Shown here: piece by piece, positions 34,901-43,891 of the stretch | Position numbering within the stretch: the first letter of the stretch is position 1 | Layout of the letters: each line of letters begins with the position of its first letter | NCBI GenBank assembly: GCA_965214975.1 | Contig: OZ244055.1 | Span: 496,001 to 560,000 of the forward strand | Reading direction: 5' to 3' | Length of the DNA stretch: 64,000 nt | Source of the DNA: JAJEBT01 sp965214975 | Lineage (GTDB): Bacteria; Pseudomonadota; Alphaproteobacteria; MPNO01; UBA830 | Translations under genes and position numbers: made by a program | Notes under the pieces: generated by a model | Databases searched by the model: none | The model's input: only the letters and a program-made list of their open reading frames with translations | Told to the model about the DNA's origin: nothing

Positions 34901-37900
34901 ACGGCCACCGGGGACTTCGGCGTCACGACGGGCGCGGGCACGGCGACGTTCCCGGCGAACAACGCCACGGTGCGGGTGTCGGTGGCCACGACGGGCGACG
35001 GCGCCCACGAGGCGCACGGCTCGGTGACGGTGGCGCTGACGGCGGACACGGGCGCCGATCCCGCCTACCTGCTCGGCGACCCGGCGGCGGCGACGGCGGC
35101 GGTGGAAGACGACGACGACTCGCCGGCGACCGGCTCGGTCGCGGTCACGGGCACGGCGGCGGAAGGCGGGACGCTGACGGCGGACACGTCGGGTCTCACC
35201 GACGCGGACGGCTTGGCCAACGCGGCCTACGCCTGGCAGTGGGTGCGGACGCCGGCCGGCGGCGGTGACGAGGACATCTCGGGCGCGACCTCGCGGACCT
35301 ACGTGCCGGTGTACGCGGACGCGGGGGCGACGCTCAAGGTGCGGGTGACGGTCACCGACGACGAGGGCCACGAGGCGACGTTCACGAGCGCCCCGACCCC
35401 GCCGGTGGCGGCGGCAGCGCGACCCTCGGTGACGGTTGCCTCCGACGGCGACGTGACGGAGGGCGGTGCCGCGGTGTTCACGCTGACGCGCACGGGCGAC
35501 ACGGCGGAGGAGCTGGACGTGGCCCACTCGGTGACGGCCACCGGGGACTTCGGCGTCACGACGGGCGCGGGCACGGCGACGTTCCCGGCGAACAACGCCA
35601 CGGTGCGGGTGTCGGTGGCCACGACGGGCGACGGCGCCCACGAGGCGCACGGCTCGGTGACGGTGGCGCTGACGGCGGACACGGGCGCCGATCCCGCCTA
35701 CCTGCTCGGCGACCCGGCGGCGGCGACGGCGGCGGTGGAGGACGACGACGACTCGCCGGCGACCGGCTCGGTCGCGGTCACGGGCACGGCGGCGGAAGGC
35801 GGGACGCTGACGGCGGACACGTCGGGTCTCACGGACGCGGACGGCCTGGACAACGCGGCCTACGCCTGGCAGTGGGTGCGGACGCCGGCCGGCGGCAGTG
35901 ACGAGGACATCTCGGGCGCGACCTCGCGGACCTACGTGCCGGTGTACGCGGACGCGGGCGCGACGCTGAAGGTCCGGGTGGCGGTCACCGACGACGAGGG
36001 CCACGAGGCGACCTTCGAGAGCGCCCCGACCCCGCCGGTGGCGGCGGCAGCGCGACCCTCGGTGACGGTTGCCTCCGACGGCGACGTGACGGAGGGCGGT
36101 GCCGCGGTGTTCACGCTGACGCGCACGGGCGACACGGCGGAGGAGCTGGACGTGGCCCACTCGGTGACGGCCACCGGGGACTTCGGCATCACGACGGGCG
36201 CGGGCACGGCGACCTTCCCGGCGAACGGCGCCACGGTGCGGGTGTCGGTGGCCACGACGGGCGACGGCGCCCACGAGGCGCACGGCTCGGTGACGGTGGC
36301 GCTGACGGCGGACACGGGCGCCGATCCCGCCTACCTGCTCGGCGACCCGGCGGCGGCGACGGCGGCGGTGGAAGACGACGACGACTCGCCGGCGACCGGC
36401 TCGGTCGCGGTCACGGGCACGGCGGCGGAAGGCGGGACGCTGACCGCGGACACGTCGGGTCTCACGGACGCGGACGGCCTGGACAACGCGGCGTACGTCT
36501 ACCAGTGGGTGCGGACGCCGGCCGGCGGCAGTGACGAGGACATCTCGGGTGCGACCTCGCGGACCTACGTGCCGGTGTACGGGGACGCGGGCGCGACGCT
36601 GAAGGTCCGGGTGGCGGTCACCGACGACGAGGGCCACGAGGCGACGTTCACGAGCGCCCCGACCCCGCCGGTGGCGGTGGCGACGCGGCCGTCGGTGACG
36701 GTGGTCTCGGACGGCGACGTGACGGAGGGCGGCGCCGCGGTGTTCACGGTGACGCGCACGGGCGACACGGCGCGGACGCTGGACGTGGACTACGAGGTCA
36801 CCGCCTCCGGAGACTTCGGGGTCACGGCCTTCGAGGCCACGCTCGCCTTCCTGGCGAACAGCGCCGCGGTGCAGTTGAGCGTGCCCACGACGGGCGACGG
36901 CACCCACGAGGCGCACGGCTCGGTGACGCTTGCGCTGACGGCGGACACGTCCGCCGCTCCCGCCTACCTGCTCGGCGACCCGGCGGCGGCGACGGCGGCG
37001 GTGGAGGACGACGACGACTCGCCGACGACCGGGGCGGTCACGGTCACGGGCACGGCGAGGGAGGGCGAGACGCTGACGGCGGACACGTCGGGCCTCGCCG
37101 ACGGGGACGGCCTGGACAGCGCGGCCCACGCCTGGCAGTGGGTGCGGACGCCGTCGGGCGGCGGCGACGCGGACATTTCCGGCGCGACCTCGCGGACCTA
37201 CGTGCCGGTGTTCGCGGACGCGGGCGCGACGCTCAAGGTGCGGGTGACGGTCACCGACGACGAGGGCCACGAGGCGACGTTCACGAGCGTCCCGACGGCG
37301 GCGGTGGCGGCGCGGCCGCGGCCCGAGGTCACGGTGGCCTCGGACGGCGACGTGACGGAGGGCAGCCCCGCCGCGTTCACGCTGACGCGCACGGGCGCCA
37401 CGACGAAGAAGCTGGGCGTGGCCTACGAGGTCACCGCCACCGGAGCCTTCGGCGCCGCGACGGGCGCGGGCACGGCGACCTTCCCGGCGAACGGCGCCAC
37501 GGTGCGGGTGTCGGTGGCCACGACGGGCGACGGCGCCCACGAGGCGCACGGCTCGGTGACGGTGGCGCTGACGGCGGACACGGGCGCCGATCCCGCCTAC
37601 CTGCCCGGCGACCCGGCGGCGGCGACGGCGGCGGTCCGGGACGACGACAACGTGGCGCCGACCGGCGCGCCGACGATCGACGACACGACCCCGGTGGTCG
37701 GCCAGACGCTGACGGCGGATGCGTCGGGCATCGGCGACGCGGACGGGACGGCGGGCGCGACCTACGCCTGGCGGTGGCTCCGGGTGGCGACGGGCGGCGG
37801 CGAGACGGAGGTCGGCACCGGGGCGACGTATGCGGTGGTCGCCGGCGACGCGGGGTCGACGCTGAAGGTGGAGGCGCGCTTCACCGACGACGGCGGGACC

Positions 37901-40900
37901 GGGGAGACGGTCGAGAGCGCGGAGACGTCGGCGGTCGAGGCGGCGCCGCGTCCGCGGGTGTCGGTGGCGCGGGTGGCGAGCGCGGTGGCGGAAGGCGCGG
38001 GCGCGCGGTTCACGGTGACGCGCACGGGGGTGACGACAGGGACGCTGACGGTCCGCTACGACGTGTCGGAGAGCGGCGCCATGGTGGCGTCGGGCGAGGA
38101 GGGCGCGAAGAGCGTCGCTTTCGCGGACGGCGACACCGAGCGGACGGTGACGGTGCCGACGGCCGACGACAGTGTCCACGAGGCGGACAGCGTGGTGACG
38201 GTGGCGCTGACGGCGGATGCGGCGTACGACGTGGGGACCGCCACGGCAACGGTCACGGTCGAGGACAACGACAACGCGGCGCCGACCGGCGCCCCGACCA
38301 TCGACGACACGACGCCGGTGGTGGGCGAGACGCTGACCGCGGATCCGTCGGGCATCGCCGACCCGGACGGGACGGCGGGTCCGACCTACGCCTGGCGGTG
38401 GCTCCGGGTGGCGTCGGGCGGCGGCGAGACGCAGGTCGGGACCGGGACGAGCTACACGGTGGTTGCCGGCGATGTCGGCGCGACGCTGAAGGTGGAGGCG
38501 AGCTTCACCGACGACGACGGAACCCGGGAGACGGTCGAGAGCGCGGCGACGGCGACGGTCGAGGCGGCGCCGGTGCCGACGGTGTCGGTGGCGCGGGTGG
38601 CGGGCCCGGTGTCGGAAGGCGCGGGCGCGCAGTTCACGGTGACGCGCACGGGGGTCACGGAGGGCGCGCTGACGGTCCGCTACGACGTGTCGGAGAGCGG
38701 CGCCATGGTGGCGTCGGGCGAGGAGGGCGCGAAAAGCGTCGCTTTCGCGGACGGCGACACCGAGCGGACGGTGACGGTGCCGACGGCCGACGACAACGCT
38801 CACGAGGCGGACAGCGTGGTGACGCTGACGCTGGCGGCGGATGCGGCCTGGAACCTGGGGACCGACACGGCAACGGTCACGGTCGAGGACGACGACAACG
38901 CAGCCCCGACCGGCGCGCCGACCATCGACGACACGACGCCGGTGGTGGGCGAGACGCTGACCGCGGACGCATCGGGCATCGGCGACCCGGACGGTCTGAC
39001 GGGTCCGACCTACGCCTGGCGGTGGCTCCGGGTGGCGTCGGGCGGCGGCGAGACGGAGGTCGGCACCGGGACGAGCTACACGGTGGTTGCCGGTGACGTC
39101 GGCGCAACGCTGAAGGTGGAGGCAGCCTTCACCGACGACGACGGCACCGCGGAGACGGTCGAGAGCGCGGCGACGGCGACGGTCGCGGCGGCGGTGCGTC
39201 CGAGGGTGTCGGTGGCGCGGGTGGCGGGCCCGGTGGAGGAAGGCGAGGACGCGCGGTTCAGGGTGACGCGCACAGGCGTCACGGCGGGCGCGCTGACGGT
39301 CCGCTACAGCGTGTCGGAGACCGGCGCCATGGTGGCGTCGGGCGAGGAAGGCGCGCGGACCGTCGCTTTCGGGGACGGCGACACCGGGAAGACGGTGACG
39401 GTGCCGACGGTGGAAGACAGCGCTCACGAGGCGGACAGCGTGGTGACGCTGACCCTGACGGCGGATGCGGCCTACGACCTGGGGACCGCCGCGGCAACGG
39501 TCACGGTCGAGGACGACGACAACGCGGCGCCGACCGGCGCGCCGACCATCGACGACACGACGCCGGTGGTGGGCCAGACGCTGACCGCGGACGCCTCGGG
39601 GATCGGCGACGCGGACGGGACGGCGGGCGCGATCTACGCCTGGCAGTGGATCCGGACATCGGGCGGGACGGACACGCGGATCGGCGGGGCGACCGCGGCG
39701 ACCTACACGGTGGCCGACGCGGACGCGGGCGCGACGCTGAAGGCGGAGGTGGCCTTCACCGACGACGACGGAACCCGGGAGACGGTCGAGAGCGCGGCGA
39801 CGGCGACGGTCGCGCCGCGTCCGACGGTGACGCTGGTCCTGACCCCGGATTCGGTCACGGAGGCCGGCGGGGAGAGCGTGGTGACGGCGCGCCTGGACCG
39901 CGCGTCGGGCGCGGACACGACGGTGACGGTGTCGGCGGCGCCGGTGGCGCCGGCGACGGAGGCCGACTACCGGCTGGGCGCGAACCGGGTGCTGACAATC
40001 GCGGCGGGCGGGACGGAGAGCGTCGGGCGGGTGACGGTGACGGCCGTGAACAACGCCGTGGACGCGCCGGACAGGGCGGTGACGGTGACGGGCAAGGCGG
40101 CGAACCGCCAGGGTCTCGCGGGCGACCCGGAGCCGGTGACGCTGACGATCCGGGACAACGACGCCGCGCCGACGGTGACGCTGCACCTGTCCCGGCCCGC
40201 GATCGTCGAGGACGGCGGGACGACCGCGGTGACGGCGCGCCTGTCCCACCCGTCGAGCGCGGACACGACGGTGACGGTGGAGGCGACGCTGGCGGCGGCG
40301 GAGCGGCTGTCGGTCGCGGCGACGGAGGAGCTGCCGTACGTGCTGAGCGACAACAGGGAGCTGAGGATCCCGGCGGGCGGGACGGAAAGCGTGGGGCTGG
40401 TGACGATCACCGCCGTGGACAACGACGCGGAGGCGCCGGACAGGAAGGTGACGGTGACGGCCACAGCGGCCAACGCCCAGGGGGTCGCGGTCCCGCAGGC
40501 GCCGGGGGCTCCGGCGCTGGCGGCGACGCTGACGATCGCGGACGACGAGGGGCGGGAGCTGTCGATCGGCAATGCGCGCGCGGCCGAGGGCTCCGGCGCG
40601 GCGCTGCGGTTCGCGGTGACGCTGGAGCCGCCGGCGGCGGCCGAGGTGACGGTCGACTGGACAGTCTTCGACGGGACGGCGCGGGCCGGAAAGGATCACG
40701 GGGCGGGGAGCGGCACCCTGACCTTCGGCGCCGGGGAGAGTGCCGGGACGGTGACGGTCGCGGTGACCGACGACGACGCGGACGAGCCCGACGAGACGGT
40801 CACGGTGGTGCTGTCGAACCCGTCGGGCGCGACGGTCGCGAGGGCCGAGGGGACGGGAACGATCACCGACGACGACGCGGCGCCGGCGGTGTCGCTGCGC

Positions 40901-42637
40901 CTGACGCCGGACACGATCGCGGAGAACGGCGGGACGGCGACGGTGACGGCGCGCCTGGACCGGCCGTCGAGCGAGAGGACGACGGTGACGGTGTCGGCGG
41001 CGCCGGTGGCGCCGGCGACGGCGGCCGACTACCGGCTGGGCGCGAACCGGGTGCTGACGGTCGCGGCGGGCGAGAGGGAGAGCGCCGGGGTGGTGACGAT
41101 CGCGGCCGTGGACAACGACGCGGAGGCGCCGGACAGGACGGTGACGGTGTCGGGCAAGGCGACGAACCGCCAGGGTCTCGCGGGCGACCCGGAGCCGGTG
41201 ACGCTGACGATCGCGGACGACGAGCTCGTCGAGGAGCGCCGCCGCAGGCTCGGGTACGCGCTGGCGGCGTTCGGCCGCGCGGTGGCGCGGGATCTGGTCG
41301 CGGCCGTCGAGGACAGGCCGCGGTCGGCGAGGGCCGGGACGACGGCGACGCTTGGGGGGACGCCCCTGGTCTCGCTCCGGTCCGGAGAGGGGGTGCACGG
41401 GGCGTTGCGGCGATATGTCGGCTCCGACGGCGACCTGCCGGACGGGGCGGAGTGGCGGGAGCTGCTGTCGCGGAGCAGCTTCCAGCTTTCCCTGGGCGGG
41501 GAAGGCGAGGCGGGCGGCGCGGGAGTCCCGGTGCTGTGGGGCCGCGGCAGCCTGAGCCGGAGCGCGGGCAGGCTGGATCCGGAGGTGACGACGCGGGGAG
41601 AGACGCTCTCCGGGCAGCTGGGGCTGGAGCTTCGTGTTCGGGAGGACACGCTGCTCGGCGTCATGCTGAGCGGCAGCTCCGGGGAGGTGGAGTTCGACGG
41701 GGAGCGCGATGCGGATGTGGAGACGGAGCTCGTCGGTGTGCACCCCTACGCGCGGTGGTCGCCGCGGCGGGGTCTGAGGACGTGGGCGATGCTGGGCTAC
41801 GGCACCGGCGAGGCGGTCCTGAGGGACGGCTTCTCCACCCGGACGGGCACCGGCGTCGAGACCGACATCGAGATGACGATGGCGGCGGGCGGAGGGAGCA
41901 ACGAAGTGGCGTCGCTGTGGGGTGTCGACTGGTCGGTGGGGACGAGCGGCTTCCTCGTGCAGCTCGACGCGGACGGACAGGCGGAGCTGCTGCCGGCTCT
42001 GGAGTCCGGGGTCTGGCAAGCGCGGCTGCTGCTGGAAGGCAGCGCCGGGGAGGGCTTCGGCGGGGTCGAGGGGCTGAGGGGCAACGTCGAGCTGGCGGCG
42101 CGGGTCGATGGCGGGGACGCGGAGAGCGGCATGGGGGTGGAGCTGGGCGGGGGCGTCGGGTACGGACATGCGGACCTGGGCCTCGAGGTCGAGGCGAGCG
42201 GTCGCGTGCTGCTGTCGCACGAGGAAGAGGGTCTGGAGGACGCCGGGGTGAGGCTGGGGCTGGAGTTCGACCCGGGCGCGTCCGGCCGGGGACTGTACTT
42301 CGCGCTGACGTCCTCGTGGGGCAACGCGGCAAGCGGGGCCCGGTCGGTGTGGGAGGGGCGGCGGACGACGGCCGGCGGGTCCGGCGGGCGGGATCCGTTC
42401 GACCCGGAGATGCGGTTGAGCTCCGAGTTCGGCCACGCCGCGCCCGCGCTGGCGGGGCGCGGCACCCTCACCACCTACGGCGCGTTCTCGTCCGACGGCG
42501 ACGCGACGCACCGGTACCGCGTCGGCCGGCGGCTGGAGCTCGACGTCCTGTCGATGAGCCTCGAGGCCGAACTTCGCGAGAGCGCCGACGCGGCGCCCGG
42601 GCACGGTGTCCGGCTGACAGGCAGCATCCGTTTCTGA
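31973..42637 (+). CDS. giant repeat surface protein with Calx-beta/Ig-like arrays and C-terminal barrel
   Basis: 3554-aa adhesin-like protein. ATG 31973 is chosen because GGAG lies 4 nt upstream and a clear signal peptide follows (LAPAACVLLALAGLAPASAQA-Q, cleavage about residue 34). A unique N-terminal domain (about 35-205) is followed by eight 211-aa units, each an Ig-like plus a Calx-beta-like domain. Next come three 208-aa units and a half unit, then four Calx-beta domains (about 2620-3080). The final roughly 430 residues resemble an outer-membrane barrel (VLWGRGSLSR, HPYARWSPRRGLRTWAMLGYG) ending SIRF. Acidic DDDDSP linkers probably bind Ca2+. Exported to the cell surface by inference; ligand unknown. 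Paralogue of the protein at 4859-12073. Confidence 0.82.
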   Translation: MTARNGAAPHRRLAPAACVLLALAGLAPASAQAQVDDYISNLKTFTLDSTEDGNEITTSRHFSQEFRTGSRSGGYPLSEVVLGLTYIGTGAVEVTIRENLVDANERNVPGTTRYTLTSPSPLSAGRNTFTAPPNATLEADTAYHIVAESTSGSAARWINIFSHRYALIDNAGGWDINFDYLRKSGQAAWSPVRSDRALAAAVRGDDDSPTTGSVAVTGTAAEGGTLTADTSGLTDADGLDSAAYAWQWVRTPAGGGDEDISGATSRTYVPVYADAGATLKVRVAVTDDKGHEETFESAPTPAVAAAARPSVTVASDGDVTEGGAAVFTLTRTGDTAEELDVAHSVTATGDFGVTTGAGTATFPANNATVRVSVATTGDGAHEAHGSVTVALTADTGADPAYLLGDPAAATAAVEDDDDSPATGSVAVTGTPTEGGTLTADTSGLTDGDGLANAAWAYQWVRTPPGGGDADISGATSRTYVPVYADAGATLKVRVTVTDDENHEASFASAPTPPVAALPRPSVTVASAGNVTEGSPAVFTLTRTGDTGQPLDVAYEVAAAGDFGVTPFSGTATFPANGSAVQVSVATTGDGAHEAHGSVTVALTADTGADPAYLLGAPAAATAAVGDDDDSPATGSVTVTGTAREGQTLTADTSGLADGDGLANASHVWQWVRTPAGGSDADISGATSKTYSLNTLDVGATLKVRVTVTDDEGHEATFTSAPTAAVAALPEVSVMHGDSPITEGGVATFTFTLSKTIGDIPLRVNIRRTETGNMMFPNNLGRSVVVFGPNQTTLTVSYPTVADDTTEPNSTVTVEVLERNYYKPGTPSMASVEVRDDDDSPATGTVTVTGTPAEGGTLTADTSGLTDADGLDNAAYAWQWVRTPAGGGDADISGATSRTYVPVYADAGATLKVRVTVTDDEGHEATFTSAPTPPVAAAARPSVTVASDGDVTEGGAAVFTLTRTGDTAEELDVAHSVTATGDFGVTTGAGTATFPANNATVRVSVATTGDGAHEAHGSVTVALTADTGADPAYLLGDPAAATAAVEDDDDSPATGSVAVTGTAAEGGTLTADTSGLTDADGLANAAYAWQWVRTPAGGGDEDISGATSRTYVPVYADAGATLKVRVTVTDDEGHEATFTSAPTPPVAAAARPSVTVASDGDVTEGGAAVFTLTRTGDTAEELDVAHSVTATGDFGVTTGAGTATFPANNATVRVSVATTGDGAHEAHGSVTVALTADTGADPAYLLGDPAAATAAVEDDDDSPATGSVAVTGTAAEGGTLTADTSGLTDADGLDNAAYAWQWVRTPAGGSDEDISGATSRTYVPVYADAGATLKVRVAVTDDEGHEATFESAPTPPVAAAARPSVTVASDGDVTEGGAAVFTLTRTGDTAEELDVAHSVTATGDFGITTGAGTATFPANGATVRVSVATTGDGAHEAHGSVTVALTADTGADPAYLLGDPAAATAAVEDDDDSPATGSVAVTGTAAEGGTLTADTSGLTDADGLDNAAYVYQWVRTPAGGSDEDISGATSRTYVPVYGDAGATLKVRVAVTDDEGHEATFTSAPTPPVAVATRPSVTVVSDGDVTEGGAAVFTVTRTGDTARTLDVDYEVTASGDFGVTAFEATLAFLANSAAVQLSVPTTGDGTHEAHGSVTLALTADTSAAPAYLLGDPAAATAAVEDDDDSPTTGAVTVTGTAREGETLTADTSGLADGDGLDSAAHAWQWVRTPSGGGDADISGATSRTYVPVFADAGATLKVRVTVTDDEGHEATFTSVPTAAVAARPRPEVTVASDGDVTEGSPAAFTLTRTGATTKKLGVAYEVTATGAFGAATGAGTATFPANGATVRVSVATTGDGAHEAHGSVTVALTADTGADPAYLPGDPAAATAAVRDDDNVAPTGAPTIDDTTPVVGQTLTADASGIGDADGTAGATYAWRWLRVATGGGETEVGTGATYAVVAGDAGSTLKVEARFTDDGGTGETVESAETSAVEAAPRPRVSVARVASAVAEGAGARFTVTRTGVTTGTLTVRYDVSESGAMVASGEEGAKSVAFADGDTERTVTVPTADDSVHEADSVVTVALTADAAYDVGTATATVTVEDNDNAAPTGAPTIDDTTPVVGETLTADPSGIADPDGTAGPTYAWRWLRVASGGGETQVGTGTSYTVVAGDVGATLKVEASFTDDDGTRETVESAATATVEAAPVPTVSVARVAGPVSEGAGAQFTVTRTGVTEGALTVRYDVSESGAMVASGEEGAKSVAFADGDTERTVTVPTADDNAHEADSVVTLTLAADAAWNLGTDTATVTVEDDDNAAPTGAPTIDDTTPVVGETLTADASGIGDPDGLTGPTYAWRWLRVASGGGETEVGTGTSYTVVAGDVGATLKVEAAFTDDDGTAETVESAATATVAAAVRPRVSVARVAGPVEEGEDARFRVTRTGVTAGALTVRYSVSETGAMVASGEEGARTVAFGDGDTGKTVTVPTVEDSAHEADSVVTLTLTADAAYDLGTAAATVTVEDDDNAAPTGAPTIDDTTPVVGQTLTADASGIGDADGTAGAIYAWQWIRTSGGTDTRIGGATAATYTVADADAGATLKAEVAFTDDDGTRETVESAATATVAPRPTVTLVLTPDSVTEAGGESVVTARLDRASGADTTVTVSAAPVAPATEADYRLGANRVLTIAAGGTESVGRVTVTAVNNAVDAPDRAVTVTGKAANRQGLAGDPEPVTLTIRDNDAAPTVTLHLSRPAIVEDGGTTAVTARLSHPSSADTTVTVEATLAAAERLSVAATEELPYVLSDNRELRIPAGGTESVGLVTITAVDNDAEAPDRKVTVTATAANAQGVAVPQAPGAPALAATLTIADDEGRELSIGNARAAEGSGAALRFAVTLEPPAAAEVTVDWTVFDGTARAGKDHGAGSGTLTFGAGESAGTVTVAVTDDDADEPDETVTVVLSNPSGATVARAEGTGTITDDDAAPAVSLRLTPDTIAENGGTATVTARLDRPSSERTTVTVSAAPVAPATAADYRLGANRVLTVAAGERESAGVVTIAAVDNDAEAPDRTVTVSGKATNRQGLAGDPEPVTLTIADDELVEERRRRLGYALAAFGRAVARDLVAAVEDRPRSARAGTTATLGGTPLVSLRSGEGVHGALRRYVGSDGDLPDGAEWRELLSRSSFQLSLGGEGEAGGAGVPVLWGRGSLSRSAGRLDPEVTTRGETLSGQLGLELRVREDTLLGVMLSGSSGEVEFDGERDADVETELVGVHPYARWSPRRGLRTWAMLGYGTGEAVLRDGFSTRTGTGVETDIEMTMAAGGGSNEVASLWGVDWSVGTSGFLVQLDADGQAELLPALESGVWQARLLLEGSAGEGFGGVEGLRGNVELAARVDGGDAESGMGVELGGGVGYGHADLGLEVEASGRVLLSHEEEGLEDAGVRLGLEFDPGASGRGLYFALTSSWGNAASGARSVWEGRRTTAGGSGGRDPFDPEMRLSSEFGHAAPALAGRGTLTTYGAFSSDGDATHRYRVGRRLELDVLSMSLEAELRESADAAPGHGVRLTGSIRF
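32591..37656 (+). repeat. tandem array A: eight 633-bp units
   Basis: The boundary GACTCGCCG...ACCGG recurs every 633 bp (32591, 33224 and so on to about 37022). Each unit encodes 211 aa. Much of the Calx-beta half is base-for-base identical across the units starting near 32591, 34490, 35123 and 35756, synonymous positions included. The third unit keeps the exact length but carries a different, AT-richer second half. This points to recent duplication or gene conversion. Confidence 0.9.
37656..39825 (+). repeat. tandem array B: three 624-bp units plus a half unit
   Basis: The motif APTGAPTIDDTTPVVG(E/Q)TLTAD is encoded at 37658, 38282, 38906 and 39530, exactly 624 bp apart. The units encode 208 aa and are highly similar to one another but clearly distinct from array A. 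The fourth copy holds only the Ig-like half. Confidence 0.88.
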
Positions 42638-42647
42638 TCGGAAGAGG

Positions 42648-42666
42648 GGACGGACACGGTCCGTCC
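42648..42666 (+). terminator. stem-loop after the giant gene (possible terminator)
   Basis: GGACGGAC and GTCCGTCC form a perfect 8-bp stem with a 3-nt loop, starting 10 bp after the stop. There is no T-run, so intrinsic termination is uncertain; it may act only as a 3' end stabiliser. Confidence 0.35.
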
Positions 42667-42824
42667 ATCCGCGTCACCGGGCCCGGGGGAAACGTTGCCC
42701 CCGACCTCGCCCGGCACGGGCTCTTCCGCGACCGCCGACGACCCCGATCGGGACCGTCAAGTGTCGCCAGAATCCGCACCTCGCCGGAACCGACCCCTCC
42801 GAACGGAAAAAGTGCCAACTTGGG

Positions 42825-43370
42825 CTAATCGCTTGATGGCAGCCCCAAGCGCTTGAGGGCTTCGGTTGCCGAGTTGCTGACATCCACACGTGCTTTATTC
42901 GACAGTTCGATCCATAGTCGACGTTGTGTTTCGTCCCCGTCGCGTCCGGGTGGTCCCGCCAGGGCACGGATGCCTTCACGCACCGTCGAAACGTTTGAGT
43001 AGTGGTCGAACACAGACTCAACGTTATCGGGCGCGACCGTCGCCAAATCCGCACCATGTCGTTCGAAGGCGACGGTTGACAGCTTTCCGATCAAGTAATG
43101 GGCATTGCTGGCATCCAAAGATCCCCGCGTAGCAATGCGGTTCCGCTCCAGTTCCCGACCGATGCTCGCCAAGATCTCTTCCCGGCGACGTGCTTCCTTG
43201 CGACGATCGTCCCTTGAGCGTTGCCATCCCGTAAGCCCAAGAGTGACAAGGCTGACAATCACCCCCGACAGTGTCGAGAGAACCAATCCGAGCAATGCGT
43301 CCAATCGCCGACCCCTTGTACCTGATCCCGTCACCGACTCGCTCGTAGCCAGACCGCTATAAACCCCCAA
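42825..43370 (-). CDS. hypothetical single-pass membrane protein
   Basis: 181-aa protein with one strong N-terminal helix (LGLVLSTLSGVIVSLVTLGLTGW, about residues 27-49). A basic, charged helical region follows (RSRDDRRKEARRREEILASIGRELERNR), probably a coiled coil, and then a cytoplasmic domain of about 100 residues. I do not recognise the family. The frame opens at a TTG (43370) only 14 bp from the left end of a deleted insertion element, so the natural start or promoter may have been altered; a GTG 12 codons in is an alternative. Base composition is lower in GC than the neighbours, suggesting transfer. Confidence 0.55.
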   Translation of the reverse strand: MGVYSGLATSESVTGSGTRGRRLDALLGLVLSTLSGVIVSLVTLGLTGWQRSRDDRRKEARRREEILASIGRELERNRIATRGSLDASNAHYLIGKLSTVAFERHGADLATVAPDNVESVFDHYSNVSTVREGIRALAGPPGRDGDETQRRLWIELSNKARVDVSNSATEALKRLGLPSSD

Positions 43371-43383
43371 ACTCAGACACTAA

Positions 43384-43855
43384 GGAGGAACTTGCAAAAT
43401 TCCGCGTTCGAGGGAATTTTTTTGCCGTGGCGGCCGAATTTCCCTGGCAATCGGGGCCGCTCCATGATTCTGTCGGGTTTCCAACGACCTGGACAGAAGG
43501 AGCAGCCCCGTGGCGCCAATGCGGACTTTGTACCAGTCCTGGCATCACGTTCAAGCCGAGCTGTTCCCGTGGCTCGAGAAGGAGGCCGGGCCGCTTGGCG
43601 AGAGACACTGGCGCCTCGCGGCGGTTCCCGGGTTCGCGCGCGTCGAGAGCCTGAGAATGGTACAGAGAACTGTGTCCGCCCTCCGACGGGCGGGCGCGAA
43701 TCGGACCCGCACCGGCCCCGGATCCCGAAGAATCGGCTTGCCGGCGCCGCCCGGGCGGACAGGCGAGGGGGTCGACCGCCGAAAGTTCCCATCGTGTTCG
43801 ACCCGCGGACGCCCCGGGCCGGGCTTCGCCGTCCGGGAGTCTTGCAAGTTCCTCC
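43384..43855 (+). mobile_element. 472-bp internally deleted insertion sequence (MITE-like)
   Basis: Terminal inverted repeats GGAGGAACTTGCAAAATTCC (43384-43403) and its near-complement GGAGTCTTGCAAGTTCCTCC (43836-43855) match at 18 of 20 positions. Inside the left end AAAATTCC/GGAATTTT forms a hairpin followed by a run of T (to 43423), which could stop transcription entering the element. The body holds only the first part of a transposase gene. No clear target-site duplication was seen. The element lies between a hypothetical gene and the restriction-methylase gene. Confidence 0.7.
43510..43660 (+). pseudogene. transposase N-terminal fragment inside the deleted element
   Basis: Starting at GTG 43510 the frame gives MRTLYQSWHHVQAELFPWLEKEAGPLGERHWRL and about ten more residues. 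This looks like the start of an IS transposase whose catalytic part has been deleted. Coding quality collapses after about codon 50. The IS family is not certain from this fragment. Confidence 0.5.
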
Positions 43856-43891
43856 GGTTTCAGACCGTTGCGTTCGCGCCGCCGGCATCCG

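Noticed and set aside
32591..39825. Regular repeats that could be mistaken for a CRISPR array
   Set aside because: Units are 624-633 bp, in frame and coding; there are no short repeats with unique spacers anywhere in the window.
32552..42604. 3350-codon open frame on the minus strand opposite the second giant gene
   Set aside because: Arg/His-rich antisense of the tandem repeats. The + strand has a signal peptide, domains and barrel, and a ribosome-binding site.
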